A stretch of DNA of 64,000 bases from Paraphaeosphaeria minitans (GCA_015832175.1 WJXW01000002.1:3720001-3784000), one strand, 5' to 3'; shown: positions 22,023 to 32,796, counted from the first letter of the stretch. Notes: generated by a model not told the origin, from the letters alone. Translations and numbers: made by a program.

Positions 22023-23675
22023 ATGGCCTCACTCCCGCCTCAGCAGCACCAGCAGCGGAGGGCGTCGCCACCTGCGGAATCCGCGCGCCCGGAACAGGGC
22101 AACCCAGCTCGAACGAACAGCTTCTCCGCCGCCTCGGTCGACTCGCAAACTCTCCTGCTCAACTCCCCGTCCACCGAAGCCGTGAAGCCTACCGAGGCTG
22201 ATGCAGCGCTGCAGCATGCGCCGGCGCAGACAGAGGCGCAATCTGCAGAAGACAACGAACCACGCCGGTGCTGGATATGCTTCAACGACGAGACAGAGGA
22301 CGACGAGACGACTTCCGAGTGGCGATCACCATGCCCTTGCGTCCTTGTCGCGCACGAGAAATGCCTACTGGACTGGATAGCCGATATGGAAGCACCAGAC
22401 TCTCGTCTGCGTCTTGGAACAACGCGAGGGAAGATCCTGTGCCCGCAATGCAAGTCCGAGATAAAGCTGGACCGGCCTAGAAACATGGTTGTGGAGTATG
22501 TGCGCATGACTGAGAGAATGACGAAGATGCTGCAGCTTCCTGTCATCTTCTTTGTCGCCGGAACCGCGACTTACACGACGTTGCGCTGGTTTGGGAAGGA
22601 TATCGTGTACAAGATATTTGGGGTGCAGGATGCTCAGACAATACTCCGACACCGTTGCGTCCCGTCAGGTCTCCCCTCTGAGTCGATTACAATGCACCTG
22701 CTCAACCACATTCGCAAGAATTGGCAGATCGACCTCGGTCTCCCTGCTATACCCATCATACTAGTTCTTAGCAGGACACGCATTGCAGATTCATTCCTGC
22801 CATTTCTCCCGCTCATATTCCTCGCCGGTGGCGGAGCAGACGGAGCGCAAGGCGACAGCCTCCTGCAACTCACGTGGCCGCCGAGTGCTGCCTTCACCGT
22901 CGCAGCTCTACCCTACGTGCGGAGTATCTACAACTCGTACTACGATCGCTTCTGGGTACCCCATGAGCGGCGGTGGGTGAACGAGGTCCAACCACGAGCT
23001 GGAACAGACGATGATATCGACGAGGAGGTGCAGGCTGCGGAGGATGCGCAAGCCATAATCAACGCTATGGCGGAGGAAGATGAAGGTGGCGAGGACGACG
23101 AGGACATTGTAGAGGTGGAAGTGGATGTTGACCTGCTCTTCGACTGGAATGCTGGTGGTGCGGCAGAGAACAACGATGCGCCGGAGAATCCGCCAGTTCC
23201 TATCGCCCGCGGGCCGGCGGCGCCACCGCTTGAAGCCCCACCAGTCGACGATGGTGTCCCAGTGGCAGCTGATACGAACGAGGAGGATGTTGCTGCCCCT
23301 GCCCCAAACGTACCACAACAGCCCGCACAACCGCGCCGCCCGCGCATCCGCCGCGAACGAAACAACATCTCCTTGACTGGAAGCATAGTGGACACGATTC
23401 TGGGCACTTTCATCTTCCCTGGGCTCGCAGGTACCTTTGGGGACGTGCTAAGGATCGCACTGCCCAAGTCATGGGTGACGCCACCCTCTTCGGGCAAACC
23501 GACTGGTTTCCTGCAGAACAGATGGGCAAGAAGCATAGTCGCCGGATGCCTGCTCGTTGGCTTGAAGGACGCTTTCGTGCTGTACGCACGGTGGAAGACG
23601 GCGCAGAATCATCGGCAGCGCAAAGTGCTGGATTATGACGGAAGCAAAGGCAAGAGGAAGAACAAGTCGACGTAG
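22023..23675 (+). CDS. RING-CH (MARCH-type) membrane E3 ubiquitin ligase
   Basis: This is a single exon of 550 aa. The first in-frame ATG (MASLPPQQHQQRR) follows stop-free non-ATG sequence. Residues ~1-75 are disordered. A C4HC3 RING-CH finger follows: CWIC, an acidic spacer, CPC, HEKC, and CPQC at the end of the finger. The 20-odd residues between HEKC and CPQC carry the long CH-type spacing. After it come several hydrophobic segments (PVIFFVAGTATY, LGLPAIPIILVL, FLPFLPLIFLAGG and, near the C-terminus, ARSIVAGCLLVGL), an acidic stretch at ~390-450 and a Pro-rich region. The layout resembles MARCH5-like ligases of mitochondria or ER. Targets are not deducible. Confidence 0.88.
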   Translation: MASLPPQQHQQRRASPPAESARPEQGNPARTNSFSAASVDSQTLLLNSPSTEAVKPTEADAALQHAPAQTEAQSAEDNEPRRCWICFNDETEDDETTSEWRSPCPCVLVAHEKCLLDWIADMEAPDSRLRLGTTRGKILCPQCKSEIKLDRPRNMVVEYVRMTERMTKMLQLPVIFFVAGTATYTTLRWFGKDIVYKIFGVQDAQTILRHRCVPSGLPSESITMHLLNHIRKNWQIDLGLPAIPIILVLSRTRIADSFLPFLPLIFLAGGGADGAQGDSLLQLTWPPSAAFTVAALPYVRSIYNSYYDRFWVPHERRWVNEVQPRAGTDDDIDEEVQAAEDAQAIINAMAEEDEGGEDDEDIVEVEVDVDLLFDWNAGGAAENNDAPENPPVPIARGPAAPPLEAPPVDDGVPVAADTNEEDVAAPAPNVPQQPAQPRRPRIRRERNNISLTGSIVDTILGTFIFPGLAGTFGDVLRIALPKSWVTPPSSGKPTGFLQNRWARSIVAGCLLVGLKDAFVLYARWKTAQNHRQRKVLDYDGSKGKRKNKST

Positions 23676-24217
23676 GACGTGTCTTATTGCAGGCTGGCAA
23701 ATGAGCTTTGATAGATCGGTTTCGGTAACATTGGCACGCGGATACTGCATTGCGCGGGGCGTTTGATTGGTCTATTGGACTCTGGATTCAAGGTCTTACC
23801 TCGCTCAGTAGCAAACACATACAATCCGACGAATTCATATAAAGCATAGGCGATCAGGTTCTGTGTTCAGCGCTATGCAAGAACGTTTGGTTGCAGTACA
23901 TGATTCCAAAGCAGGCAGTAGGTATGCAAGCGACTTGTGCTCACTTTTTTCCTTGCATGACATTGTTATCTTTGCGCACTTGCTCTTCATTAATCTTATC
24001 CAGCTCTGCTGTAGTCGTTGATGATGAATCTGAGTACACTGTATGATCCAGGGAGAGCAATTTTATATCCAAACTCTCGGCTTTTCGACGCACTCTACGG
24101 GTCGCAAAAAAGAGACTGGCCAACTATACCCCGCCCCAGCTTTCAGCTGCCAAGCTTCTCAACTGGGCAAGCATCCCACACACAAAAACAGCAAAAAAAG
24201 AAGCGAATCCGCTGATT
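23676..24217. other. Intergenic
   Basis: This is the 3' side of the RING-CH gene. It includes an A7 run at 24193-24199, which serves as a T-tract for the minus-strand tRNA-like element that follows. No coding frame is supported. Confidence 0.45.
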
Positions 24218-24357
24218 GGCGGTACTGGGAATCGAACTGTTACTACAGTCAGTACACTTGCTTGCGTTGATAATCCTCTGATGAGAGGGCCGACCTACCC
24301 CAGGCTGGCGCGGTATTTGAACCACAACGCGACGTCATACCACTAGACCATACCACC
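24218..24357 (-). ncRNA. Degenerate tRNA-like Pol III element
   Basis: Read on the minus strand, this starts GGTGGTA and ends TACCGCC (24224-24218). These two heptamers pair fully with one G-U, like an acceptor stem, and are followed by a discriminator A. An A box TGGTCTAGTGG (24350-24340) sits in a foldable D arm (GTC...GAC). TTGTGG follows where an anticodon loop would be (GTG, His, if real). A B box AGTTCGATTCC lies at 24238-24228, and a T7 terminator at 24199-24193. The A-B spacing is about 100 nt, and the 5-bp T stem does not form, so this is not a normal tRNA. It could be a decayed tRNA, a tRNA with a long insert, or a SINE-like element. Confidence 0.4.
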
Positions 24358-24730
24358 GTGGTATTTACTTTGATGTTAGGAAGCCCACATTACAAATATA
24401 TATGCCTGACATTTGGAAGAATAAATTGATGTGTGGGACTTGTTGAGGCAAGAACAGGCCGCGCCACCTGGTCTGTGCGGCGGGGCAGCGGGGTTCAACT
24501 TCGAGACTTTGTGCTCTCTAGCGACCTTTCGCAGACCCACCTTTTCTGTGCCGTTAGGTACGAGACTACGCAACAGACAAACACGCGACCGCAGGTTCAA
24601 TACTAGGAACGAGGGACGGTTTGCTGATAGCACAGCCGCAGTATACACAATATACTCTCTACAAGCGCGAGGTTCGCTGCGCAGCTGCGAAGCTGCTCGA
24701 CATGTGCTCGAGTCTCCCTCGTGCACAGAA
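24358..24730. other. Intergenic: promoter of the TFIIIC-like gene
   Basis: Stop-free sequence runs in frame with the downstream gene but has no ATG, so it is taken as leader and promoter. Confidence 0.5.
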
Positions 24731-27124
24731 ATGGCTAGAGGTACCGGTATGCACCCCAGCCGCTCTGTCCGGACGCGCATTAACGATGCTGCAGAGAGTC
24801 GAGGGCGCAACGCTGGCCGACACGTGTCGTACAACTACAAAGATGCATTTAAGGGTATAGAACTCTCAGGCTCGGAGGCAGAAGCGGAAGAGCATGATGC
24901 AGGTGAAGCTGTTGAAGAAGAAGAACCAGATGACTTTGTGCCGCCTGCTGAAGACGATGTTTCAGATGAGTTCGTGGCAGACGATCCAGACGAGGTAGAG
25001 GAAGAGGAGGAAGAAGAGGAAGAGGAACTCATTGTATCAACGAAGGCACCCGGAGATATCCTGCGCGCAAAGTCGATCACTGTGGAACGTCGTAACAGTA
25101 CTCTCGACACTGCCCCTACTACACCCGTTCGTTCGGGCAAAACTAAATCGCTACGCGCCACCGGTTTGACAGGTGTGCGCTGCGTCGGTACTCCGGGTGT
25201 CGCGGGCGCGCGGTACATTCCCTTGGGTGCTAACACCCCTGGGGCAACGACGAACCGCCAAAGAGCAGTAGGGGAATGGCGTGAGGGCGGACAGGAGAGC
25301 CGACTGCGAAACCTCTTCGGACCCACGGGAGAAGACCTGCGTCCTGTCTTTGACGCGAAGAAGACATGGCTTTCTCAGATGACTTTACCAAGTCGATCAT
25401 TCAAACACTTGGCGCCGTCGCCGTATGTCACTGAAGAGACCAGAGCCAAGGACACCAGAAATGTACGTCAATGGTATGCGAACGTCGGACGGGCCGCTTT
25501 CGCCCATGGGCAGAAAACCGTGCAGATGGACGAAGAGCAGGCACAACCTTATTTGAAGAACCCGGGACCGGAAAGCTTGGACCTGTTGATGGGCGCTCTG
25601 AAGAACCAGCGCATATTCTCGATCGAGAAAGGTAGGTATATGAGCGCTGCAGTACCGTTCGGATCGGACAGCAAGCGGAATGGTTGGCTTTTTTTCCTCG
25701 GCTCGCGAATACAAGACGTACATTGGGCCCCAAACCAGCATGGAACAACGCAATATCTTGCAGTCATCGTCGAACAAGAAGATATGACCGCGAAGAAGCA
25801 CAAACGCTTTCGAAACCCGAAAGCGCCGGCTTTCACCGCGACAAGCCCTTTTCCTGCATCGATACAGATCTGGGCATTTGATTCGACTAAAAGCGGCACC
25901 ATGAGCGAGCAGAAGGAGCCGCGTCTCGCACTTGTCCTCTGTACAGATTGGGGAGCACCCAAAGCAATCCAGTGGTGGCCCATAGGCGCCGAGGATTCTA
26001 TCGAACCAGACCAAGACGGCGTGGTGCGACTCGGACTTCTAGCTGGCATTTGGTCTGATGGAAGGTTGAGGATATTAGATGTGTCACTGAGAGGATCCAA
26101 GACGGGCTCCTCAAATACACAGTATATGCACTACACGGAAGCCGCCCTGGAGCTCGCCTTCCGTGATCCACCCTCTACGGACAAGGCTGGAAACCAGGTG
26201 GAAAAGCTGAGAACGCTTCCGAGCTGCTTATGCTGGCTCTCACCTACAACCATCGCGGTCGGAACCGCCTCTGGCAACATCGCAATATGGACACTCACGC
26301 ATCGAGGGATGTTTCCTCCTCCAAACAGACCAGATGCTGAGAAACCCCGACCTCCACCTTGGTTCCTTAAACAGCTCGCAGACACTTATGTTGTGACGGT
26401 CTCGTCTGGCTACCCCTCTCGTCCCCAATTTCTCTCGTTGACGACCGCCGACGGCTTCGCCCGCCTCATCGACCTGCGCGCCCCCGTCGCAGATTGCATC
26501 TCGTCTCTCCGTGGCCGCACGATCGTCCATTCCCAGGCCTGGCACGAGCACACGCAGTCGTTCGTCATGCTCGATGAGTACTACCTGCTCAAGCACAGCA
26601 CGCTGCGCCGCTACAACCAGGCAATCTACACGTTCAGAACAGACAGCACGCTCACGACGGTGGCGACGAGTCCTGTCCACCCAGCGGTCCTGGTCGGCTC
26701 GTCGGACGGGAGCGTGGCGGCGTCGAATGGGCTGTGCAAAATCATGAACTCCAAGGACATCCCGTGGAGTCTGATGTGGTTCAAGCACGAGTGGAGGAGG
26801 CCGGTGCTGCATGGCGACGCGGACGACGCTGGTCCCGTCGTACAGTCGGATAGATCGTCCGGGGGCAAACTTGCTTCTCCAGATGACCCTGGCGTTGTGT
26901 CGAGGCCGCTCACGCGCATCACCGAGGGCTACAGGCCGGTCCAGACGAGCATGCAGTATCCGGACGCATCGAAACGGCACAAGGATGGCGCAAAGTACAT
27001 CACCTTGTTCGAGGAGAATTCGGCGGCGACGAGGGTGGCGTGGAATCCGAGCTTGAAGTGCGGGACTTGGGCTGTGGCGGGGATGCAGAGCGGGATGCTG
27101 AGGGTGGAGGATTTGGGGGTGTAG
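24731..27124 (+). CDS. TFIIIC subunit (Tfc6/Sfc6-like WD40 protein)
   Basis: This is a single exon of 797 aa, starting MARGTGMHPSRSVRTR, the first in-frame ATG. It has a basic N-terminus, then a strongly acidic stretch (~40-105, including an E-run at 24996-25028), then AT-hook/linker-like Gly-rich sequence. From ~280 on it reads as beta-propeller: WLFFLGSRIQDVHWAP, LVLCTDWGAPKAIQWWP, LGLLAGIWSDGRLRILD, LPSCLCWLSPTTIAVGTASG, NIAIW, and FLSLTTADGFARLIDLRAP. This architecture matches fungal TFIIIC B-box-binding module proteins of the Tfc6 group, which recruit TFIIIB to tRNA and 5S genes. The assignment rests on architecture and recalled family resemblance, so the exact subunit is moderately sure. 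Confidence 0.7.
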   Translation: MARGTGMHPSRSVRTRINDAAESRGRNAGRHVSYNYKDAFKGIELSGSEAEAEEHDAGEAVEEEEPDDFVPPAEDDVSDEFVADDPDEVEEEEEEEEEELIVSTKAPGDILRAKSITVERRNSTLDTAPTTPVRSGKTKSLRATGLTGVRCVGTPGVAGARYIPLGANTPGATTNRQRAVGEWREGGQESRLRNLFGPTGEDLRPVFDAKKTWLSQMTLPSRSFKHLAPSPYVTEETRAKDTRNVRQWYANVGRAAFAHGQKTVQMDEEQAQPYLKNPGPESLDLLMGALKNQRIFSIEKGRYMSAAVPFGSDSKRNGWLFFLGSRIQDVHWAPNQHGTTQYLAVIVEQEDMTAKKHKRFRNPKAPAFTATSPFPASIQIWAFDSTKSGTMSEQKEPRLALVLCTDWGAPKAIQWWPIGAEDSIEPDQDGVVRLGLLAGIWSDGRLRILDVSLRGSKTGSSNTQYMHYTEAALELAFRDPPSTDKAGNQVEKLRTLPSCLCWLSPTTIAVGTASGNIAIWTLTHRGMFPPPNRPDAEKPRPPPWFLKQLADTYVVTVSSGYPSRPQFLSLTTADGFARLIDLRAPVADCISSLRGRTIVHSQAWHEHTQSFVMLDEYYLLKHSTLRRYNQAIYTFRTDSTLTTVATSPVHPAVLVGSSDGSVAASNGLCKIMNSKDIPWSLMWFKHEWRRPVLHGDADDAGPVVQSDRSSGGKLASPDDPGVVSRPLTRITEGYRPVQTSMQYPDASKRHKDGAKYITLFEENSAATRVAWNPSLKCGTWAVAGMQSGMLRVEDLGV

Positions 27125-28207
27125 GGTGGAGGGAAGATTCGTGTTCCGACATTTTGTGATTTGTACGATATGGTGGGGATTATGGATCGAGCAGAGAAGA
27201 AGAAGAAAAAAAGAGTCCTTTGTATGACTGTGACGCGACCAGTATTTGGTTTGGTTGTTGTTTCTGAAGAAATTGGTGCTGCGAGGGCCTAGGGTAGGTA
27301 GTCTATTGAACATGTCGGCCCCTGCCGTGTCTCGACGTCGTTGAATACCACACAGTATCAACCCAAACGTGATACTCAGCGCACTTTTGCAAGCCGCGGC
27401 GAAAAGCAATTAGGTACATCAACTCCCCAGATCACCGCAATTTCTCAAGTGTCGAGCACACAATCAGGTATACCACAAATGGCAGCAAATAGTTGTAGTA
27501 GTTGTAGTAGATCTACGGAAAAAGGGCGCACATGGCGACAAGGCAGGAAAAGCCCATGCATGATGCGACAACAACATGCATGGCCATGTTTGTCTCATGG
27601 ACGGCGGGCCGGGGGGGTATCATCAGTTGGTGCGTTCGCGTGTACGCACGCCTGACCAGCGCGTCAGCATCGCAACAAGGCCGTCTTGTGTTCCGTTCCG
27701 TTCCGTTCCGTTCCCAAAAGCCAGCATTGGAAATACAAAGATCCTGTCCTGCAACCGCAACCAGAAAAAAATGAATCAAAACGCCGAAACCGTAGACCCC
27801 TGCGATCGTGACAGAGCGATCGACATGACCGTGACTTGGTCGCGCTCGGATGTGGGCTGAGCGCACCCTGGGTATCTATAAAGAGAAGCGATGATGGAAG
27901 CCGGTAGAGCTGGATGAAATCGATGGTGTTTAAGACAAGGATGAAACGGAGAGTGGAGCCATTTTAGGCGCCGTTGAGTAATAAATGGAATGGCACGGCG
28001 GCTGATGTTGGGTGGACATATCGGGCCGTTTCGAGAACCGGGGGATGCGGGAACGGGTACCGTGGAGACCGGACGTGTGGCCTGGAACGAGAAGCGGTGC
28101 GCCAAGACCGCGTCATGTCATGAATGTTTTTTTGGGGCGCCAAGCGTCAGTAGTAGCTGGGTTGGGTCGTGTGAAGATGCTCGAGCGAAGACGGCATCGT
28201 GGTGCGA
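27125..28207. other. Convergent intergenic region with a TTCCG microsatellite
   Basis: This lies between the convergent TFIIIC-like and 28208-28801 genes, so it holds two 3' ends. (TTCCG) repeats run at 27691-27714. GTAGTAGTTGTAGTAG-type repeats occur near 27490-27512. No gene is supported. Confidence 0.5.
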
Positions 28208-28801
28208 TCATTTGAAGAGGCTCATCGATAGCCTCTTCGACCTGTAGCGCATCCTCTTGAGGATGCTCACAGATTCGCCTTGGGTGGAGGTGGACGAGTG
28301 TCGCACGCTCTCTGGGCCTTCGCTGGAAGTGTCGCTGGGGCTGCTGGACAAGGCTACCCCGTCCTCTTTGTTCAGGTCGGCCAGCGGGGCCGGATATGGC
28401 GATGGCAGGGCCGGCTCGGGAGCGACTCGCAGGTAGGCGTCCACGCGAGCGTTGAGGGCGCGGTTCTTCTCCTGCGCCAGCATTGCGATGCTGTTGCTGC
28501 TGTCGGTCCTGGACAGGCTGCCGCGACGGGACTCGCGGCGCGCAGTATTCAGGCTAAGCGATGGGGTGCGGGAGAGACCTCCTATGGCAGGTGCTCGGTC
28601 ATTGCCGACGAGGCGGTACTCGGACTGGGAGAGGTTCCATCCTGAGCAGTACGGACAAAAGTCGCATTTGATCTCCCATCCTGCAAGACCGAGCTTCTTG
28701 TCGCAGTTGGAGAGGTCGGCGGATGGGCTGCAGGCGCGCGACAGGTGGTACCACCGGTGCCGGCAAGGCATGAGTGAAACGTTGAGTTCGGCGACGCACA
28801 T
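28208..28801 (-). CDS. Small fungal protein with Cys/His-containing N-terminus, unknown function
   Basis: This is one exon of 197 aa from the first in-frame ATG (MCVAELNVSLMPCRHRW). The first ~55 residues contain seven Cys and two His (C2, PCRHRWYHLSRAC, NCDKKLG, IKCDFCPYCSG), spaced like a possible metal-binding motif (CxxC at CDFC and CPYC). The rest is Ser/Arg-rich and disordered, with many possible kinase sites (RRESRRGSLSRTDSSNS) and a basic C-terminus RYRSKRLSMSLFK. I recognise it only as a conserved-looking fungal orphan; zinc binding is inference. Confidence 0.7.
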   Translation of the reverse strand: MCVAELNVSLMPCRHRWYHLSRACSPSADLSNCDKKLGLAGWEIKCDFCPYCSGWNLSQSEYRLVGNDRAPAIGGLSRTPSLSLNTARRESRRGSLSRTDSSNSIAMLAQEKNRALNARVDAYLRVAPEPALPSPYPAPLADLNKEDGVALSSSPSDTSSEGPESVRHSSTSTQGESVSILKRMRYRSKRLSMSLFK

Positions 28802-29305
28802 GATGTCGGAAGTCGGGTGCTTCAAGTGATGTCGAGATAGGTACGGGTTGGAAGGACGCTGCCTTCGGGCAGGCTGTCGTTTGCTAGAGACGACGTCGTG
28901 AAGAGTGAAGGCTGCTGTGAAGGCTGCGTGGCGTTGGCTGTAGCAGCAGCGTGATGGATGGGTTGAGAGCGATGACTGGACGTAGCGGCCACGGTGTCGA
29001 TGGTAAGGTGGGCAGGCTATGTATGGGACATGCACAGGGTTCTCATTACACGACGGGGAGACGGTGTTTCCGGTGCGTAACGAGGACGTGGTCTGATATG
29101 GCGGTGCAGGCGGTGCAACGAGGTTGTGTGCCAAGGCGACGATGGTGATAGGTGGATGGTGTGGTGATGATCCCCCTTGGTCCCTTCCTTCGTCTCCTGT
29201 GAAGCAACCGGAATGACGCAGACGAGGATGCAGGAAGCAGGAATGGGCAGGCCAAATACTCAGCAGCGGTGATGGCGGTGATGGCGGTGATGACGAGACG
29301 TGTGG

Positions 29306-29365
29306 AATGCAGATGCAGATGCAGATGCGGGAGCAGAAGCAGAAGCAGAGGCAGGATGCAGATGC
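29306..29365. repeat. ATGCAG/AGCAGA microsatellite
   Basis: Compound hexamer repeats (GCAGATGCAGATGCAGATG then GAGCAGAAGCAGAAGCAG) were read directly from the sequence, next to a 9-bp GGTGATGGC triplication at 29268-29292. Confidence 0.85.
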
Positions 29366-29944
29366 ACGACGACAAACGGGTGGTCAGCCTTGTCTACTGT
29401 AGCAGGTACTGTGTAGGCGGCGTAGGGTGAATCAGACGGCACCACCATGGCGGCGGAGCCCGCTTTAATAAGTGTCCCAGGGCGTTGGGGCAGCTGGGCG
29501 GAGGCTTGAATACACATGGAAGGCCCCTAGCCTGGGTGGAGATTGTCGGCTGGCGACGTCGTGTCCCAAGTTTCCAAGCAGGCCAGGAGGTCGTGGGCGT
29601 TTCCGCAAGCTGACTAGACATTCACTGAACACGCGGAAACACAGCTAGCGACAGTTGGTGACGGCCCCCGGTAGATCTGTTACCAGTGCGTTGGGCTCGA
29701 CAACACCCGCCAGCGCTGCCAATCTCACCGCACTGGCACTGCGGCGTCGACATGTCGCGGTGCGCTCGCAACGTGGAGGCGCCATTGGCTCCGGGGCCCA
29801 TCAGTCTGAGGTTGCGGTGAGTCTGTGCTACGGGGTCGATACAAGAGTCCTGACTCCTGTCCCGACGACGCTTCGAGAAAGGGAGCTGAGGCCCGCCCTT
29901 GATTCTGCCAAAACGGCGACCATCCATGGCAGGGGGGCAGGGGG

Positions 29945-30066
29945 AGCCCGCACTCCAAGGCCCGTCCAGACGACGGTGTCAAAGGCGAGGGGGGGCCCAC
30001 ACTCCAAGGCCCGTCCAGACGACGGTGTCAAAGGCGAGGGGGAGCCCACACTCCAAGGCCCGTCCA
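29945..30066. repeat. 49-bp minisatellite, about 2.5 copies
   Basis: The unit begins AGCCCACACTCCAAGG and ends GGCGAGGGGG. Copies start at 29945, ~29994 and ~30043 and are nearly identical; the last is cut short after CCCGTCC. Confidence 0.9.
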
Positions 30067-30229
30067 AGACAACGCCGTCGCTTTCTTCCCGCCATCCCGG
30101 CTTGTCAGCTGTGCCCAAGGACCTCGCATGCGCCCGACATGATCAAACTTTCTTGACTCCGTGGTCCTTTGTGCTTGGTGCTTGGGTGGTGCAGTGATCA
30201 GATCTTCTGCGAAACAGAGCACGATGATC

Positions 30230-30356
30230 CAGTACCTACCGTAGGTACCGTGGGTATACCTACTGTGTAGACTACCCACCTACTTACCTGCCTACCTACC
30301 AGGTGACTGTGCAGGCGTAACAAAGAACGATAACGCGCCGTCGCCTAGGTAGGTAT
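30230..30356. repeat. Cluster of TACCTAC/GTAGGTA motifs
   Basis: There are at least seven copies of TACCTA or its complement within 130 bases, including GTACCTACCGTAGGTACCG and CCTAGGTAGGTATACG. Confidence 0.85.
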
Positions 30357-32796
30357 ACGCCCAACCCAATAGTCGAACAAGCAAGCATCCTTCAGCAATC
30401 CGGCTAGTGACACGGACGTGGACAGCCCCTTGGCGTGCTGGGGTCTCTGTGGGCACGTTGGGCTGGCGGACGATTGCGATGTGCGGTGAGAAGTGCATCC
30501 TCTCGTGGGTCGCATGTCAACCAAAGCAAAAGACTGGCCCTGTTTTGGACCGAAGACGGGCGTTATCGTCCCATTTTGCGGCAGAGTCCACTCCTCCCAC
30601 TCCTCCCACATGCATCCATGGCAGATTATCAATCCTTCCCATCACCGTGCGGGCTGACGCGGAAAGGAGAAGTCGAGACACGCAGATGGGTAGCATCGCT
30701 GCCGGCAACCAGGGATCCCAGATCCTGGCACAGCCCCAACCCTAGGAACCCACCTAGTCGCGGCGCCGTCCGCCATTCGATTCCGCTCCTCCCCGTTCCC
30801 TTGGCAGCGACTTGGCCTGCTTGGCTGCGAGCTTGCCATCAACACACGATGCCACGCGCGCTGCCACGCGAACCCATGCCCAATGGAACGCGACACAGAT
30901 CGAGACGAATGCACGCGGAGCTCCCTACATGCCAAGACGTCGTCCAGCGCTGGGTGTCTGTGGAAACAAAGTCTCACCAGATCGTGTCCTGAAGACCAAG
31001 GATCCGACAAGACGATCGAGGTTCCAACCCCACGGTCACGCCACCCTCTTCGCCGGCACTATGTCTTGTCCTGTGAGGCAGATCCCGGCCCTATGGCTTC
31101 ACGGTCTAGTTGCCCCACAGTCCCCAGCAACCGCTACCTAGTATCACCATCACTTCATGCTTCCAAGTGGGCCTTGGCCGGATAACGGATAAGTCTACAA
31201 CATTCCACACTCTACTATGCAGACCACACGTCACAGCAGGGCTCGACAGCCGGCATACTTGCGTTCTGCTTTGCGGGGATCCGTGCTATATGCCCAATTC
31301 GTTGAAACCTAAACACCTATGATCCACTGCCAGGTTCATCGTACATGGGCAGCGCTGCAACTCCACTGCATTCAAAGACCTAAACGGGCACAACATACAG
31401 CTTGATTTGTTCCCAAAACATCTCCCCAGAAGACTGTATATCATTAGCTGACTGAGAAAAGCATGCGACCTTTCAGAGTATTAGAAAGAACTCCGGGATT
31501 CCAAGGCTAAGTATCTTGTAGTCGAATACTAGGTAGTGGACATTAGGGTAACTTGGACTACTAAATAAGAGTCTTCGTCATGTTCACCTGAGACCACATT
31601 TCTAGTGTTTACGTTCACACAGGTCCTCCACCATGTCACAAGCTGTTCGCCATCATAGGCTTTCAGTCGGTCACCACAAGGTCCCTGCTCACGTCTGCCA
31701 GCGCTTGCACACCAACAACGTCCACATGCCATTCCCCTTCACCATTTCAAACTGGCTGGTCCTCGATCCCGATCCCGCCCTCGGCCCCGAGCAAGTTTCC
31801 GCAGCTTGGTGAAGCTTGGTCTTCTTGGCACCTGTTCATCCTTCCGCCTCTTCGCACCACAACACATCTTACACCACAGCCTCAGCCCAAAGCACACCCA
31901 GCACACCCAGCACACCCATGTAACCAGAATATTCTGGCCTGAGCAGCCAAGACGTCAGCTGACCCCAGCAGCACAGTCGAGACTACTCAAGACAGTTTCT
32001 AGGCCGGATGAAACACAGACAAGAGAAGAAGTGTCTTAGACACCACCAAGACCCCCAGCCCTCTCCGCCCGCCGAGCCGTCCCCGCACTCGGTCAGCTCG
32101 CGCCCGCTCGCGCCCATTTTACCCATCGCCTATCAAACGCCGGCGCCTGCCAGCCCGGCAAAGCAAGCCTTCGGCATGCCTACTAACCCGAGATCTCACC
32201 ACGCAGCGGCCTACCCAGCTATTCTAGCTCACCACGACGGTTACACGACAGCAGAGGAAGACAGTCCTGTTTATAGACCCGGGGGTCCAGACCACGCTGG
32301 TGGACTTTGCCGCTCCACGCGCGGTGCTTATCCCCAGACGCATATTGACAGCGATTCGGCGCCCGGGTCTTGGGTCAGATCGTCGCAGACTCTTTGTGTA
32401 TCGTTGGCGGGCCGGCAGTTGGGAGGAGCTCGTAAGGCGTCCTGTGGGGGGAGTATGGCGTTGATAAGACGACGTGGCGTTACGTAAGGTCGTGTAGAGG
32501 CTGACAGGCTGTGCGTGAAGGATAGCTGCCCAACAGGGGTCGAGTAGAGTCAAGAGATGTACTCATTGTAAAGCTATGTACGACGGTGACAGTTTCTTAT
32601 GACGACATTCAGCGCTTCTCTCGTAAAGCGGTGTGGGCTGGGTGGGAAGAATAGAGTACTGATTCGCAAGGTTGGAAATCTATTCTGACTACACCATGAA
32701 GTCTGCCCCTGATCGCTGCATACTCCCTGTGACTTATGTCAGCCAAGTACGACATCTGGCACAGAATCCGGCACGGCATCCGAGACTTACGCGGGA

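Larger units (their letters stand above)
28802..32796. other. 4-kb gene-poor region rich in simple repeats
   Basis: No reading frame here looks like a conserved protein on either strand. It holds GGTGATGGC triplication (29268-29292), ATGCAG/AGCAGA runs (about 29306-29365), a 49-bp tandem repeat (29945-30066) and TACCTAC clusters (30230-30356). The left ~1 kb is probably the leader and promoter of the 28208-28801 gene. Confidence 0.5.

Noticed and set aside
26240..27409. 389-codon frame antisense to the TFIIIC-like gene
   Set aside because: Arg/His/Pro-rich, typical of the antisense of GC-rich coding sequence; the sense frame carries WD40-like repeats.
29655..30197. 180-codon plus frame through the 49-bp repeat
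   Set aside because: Its apparent internal repeats only reflect the DNA minisatellite.
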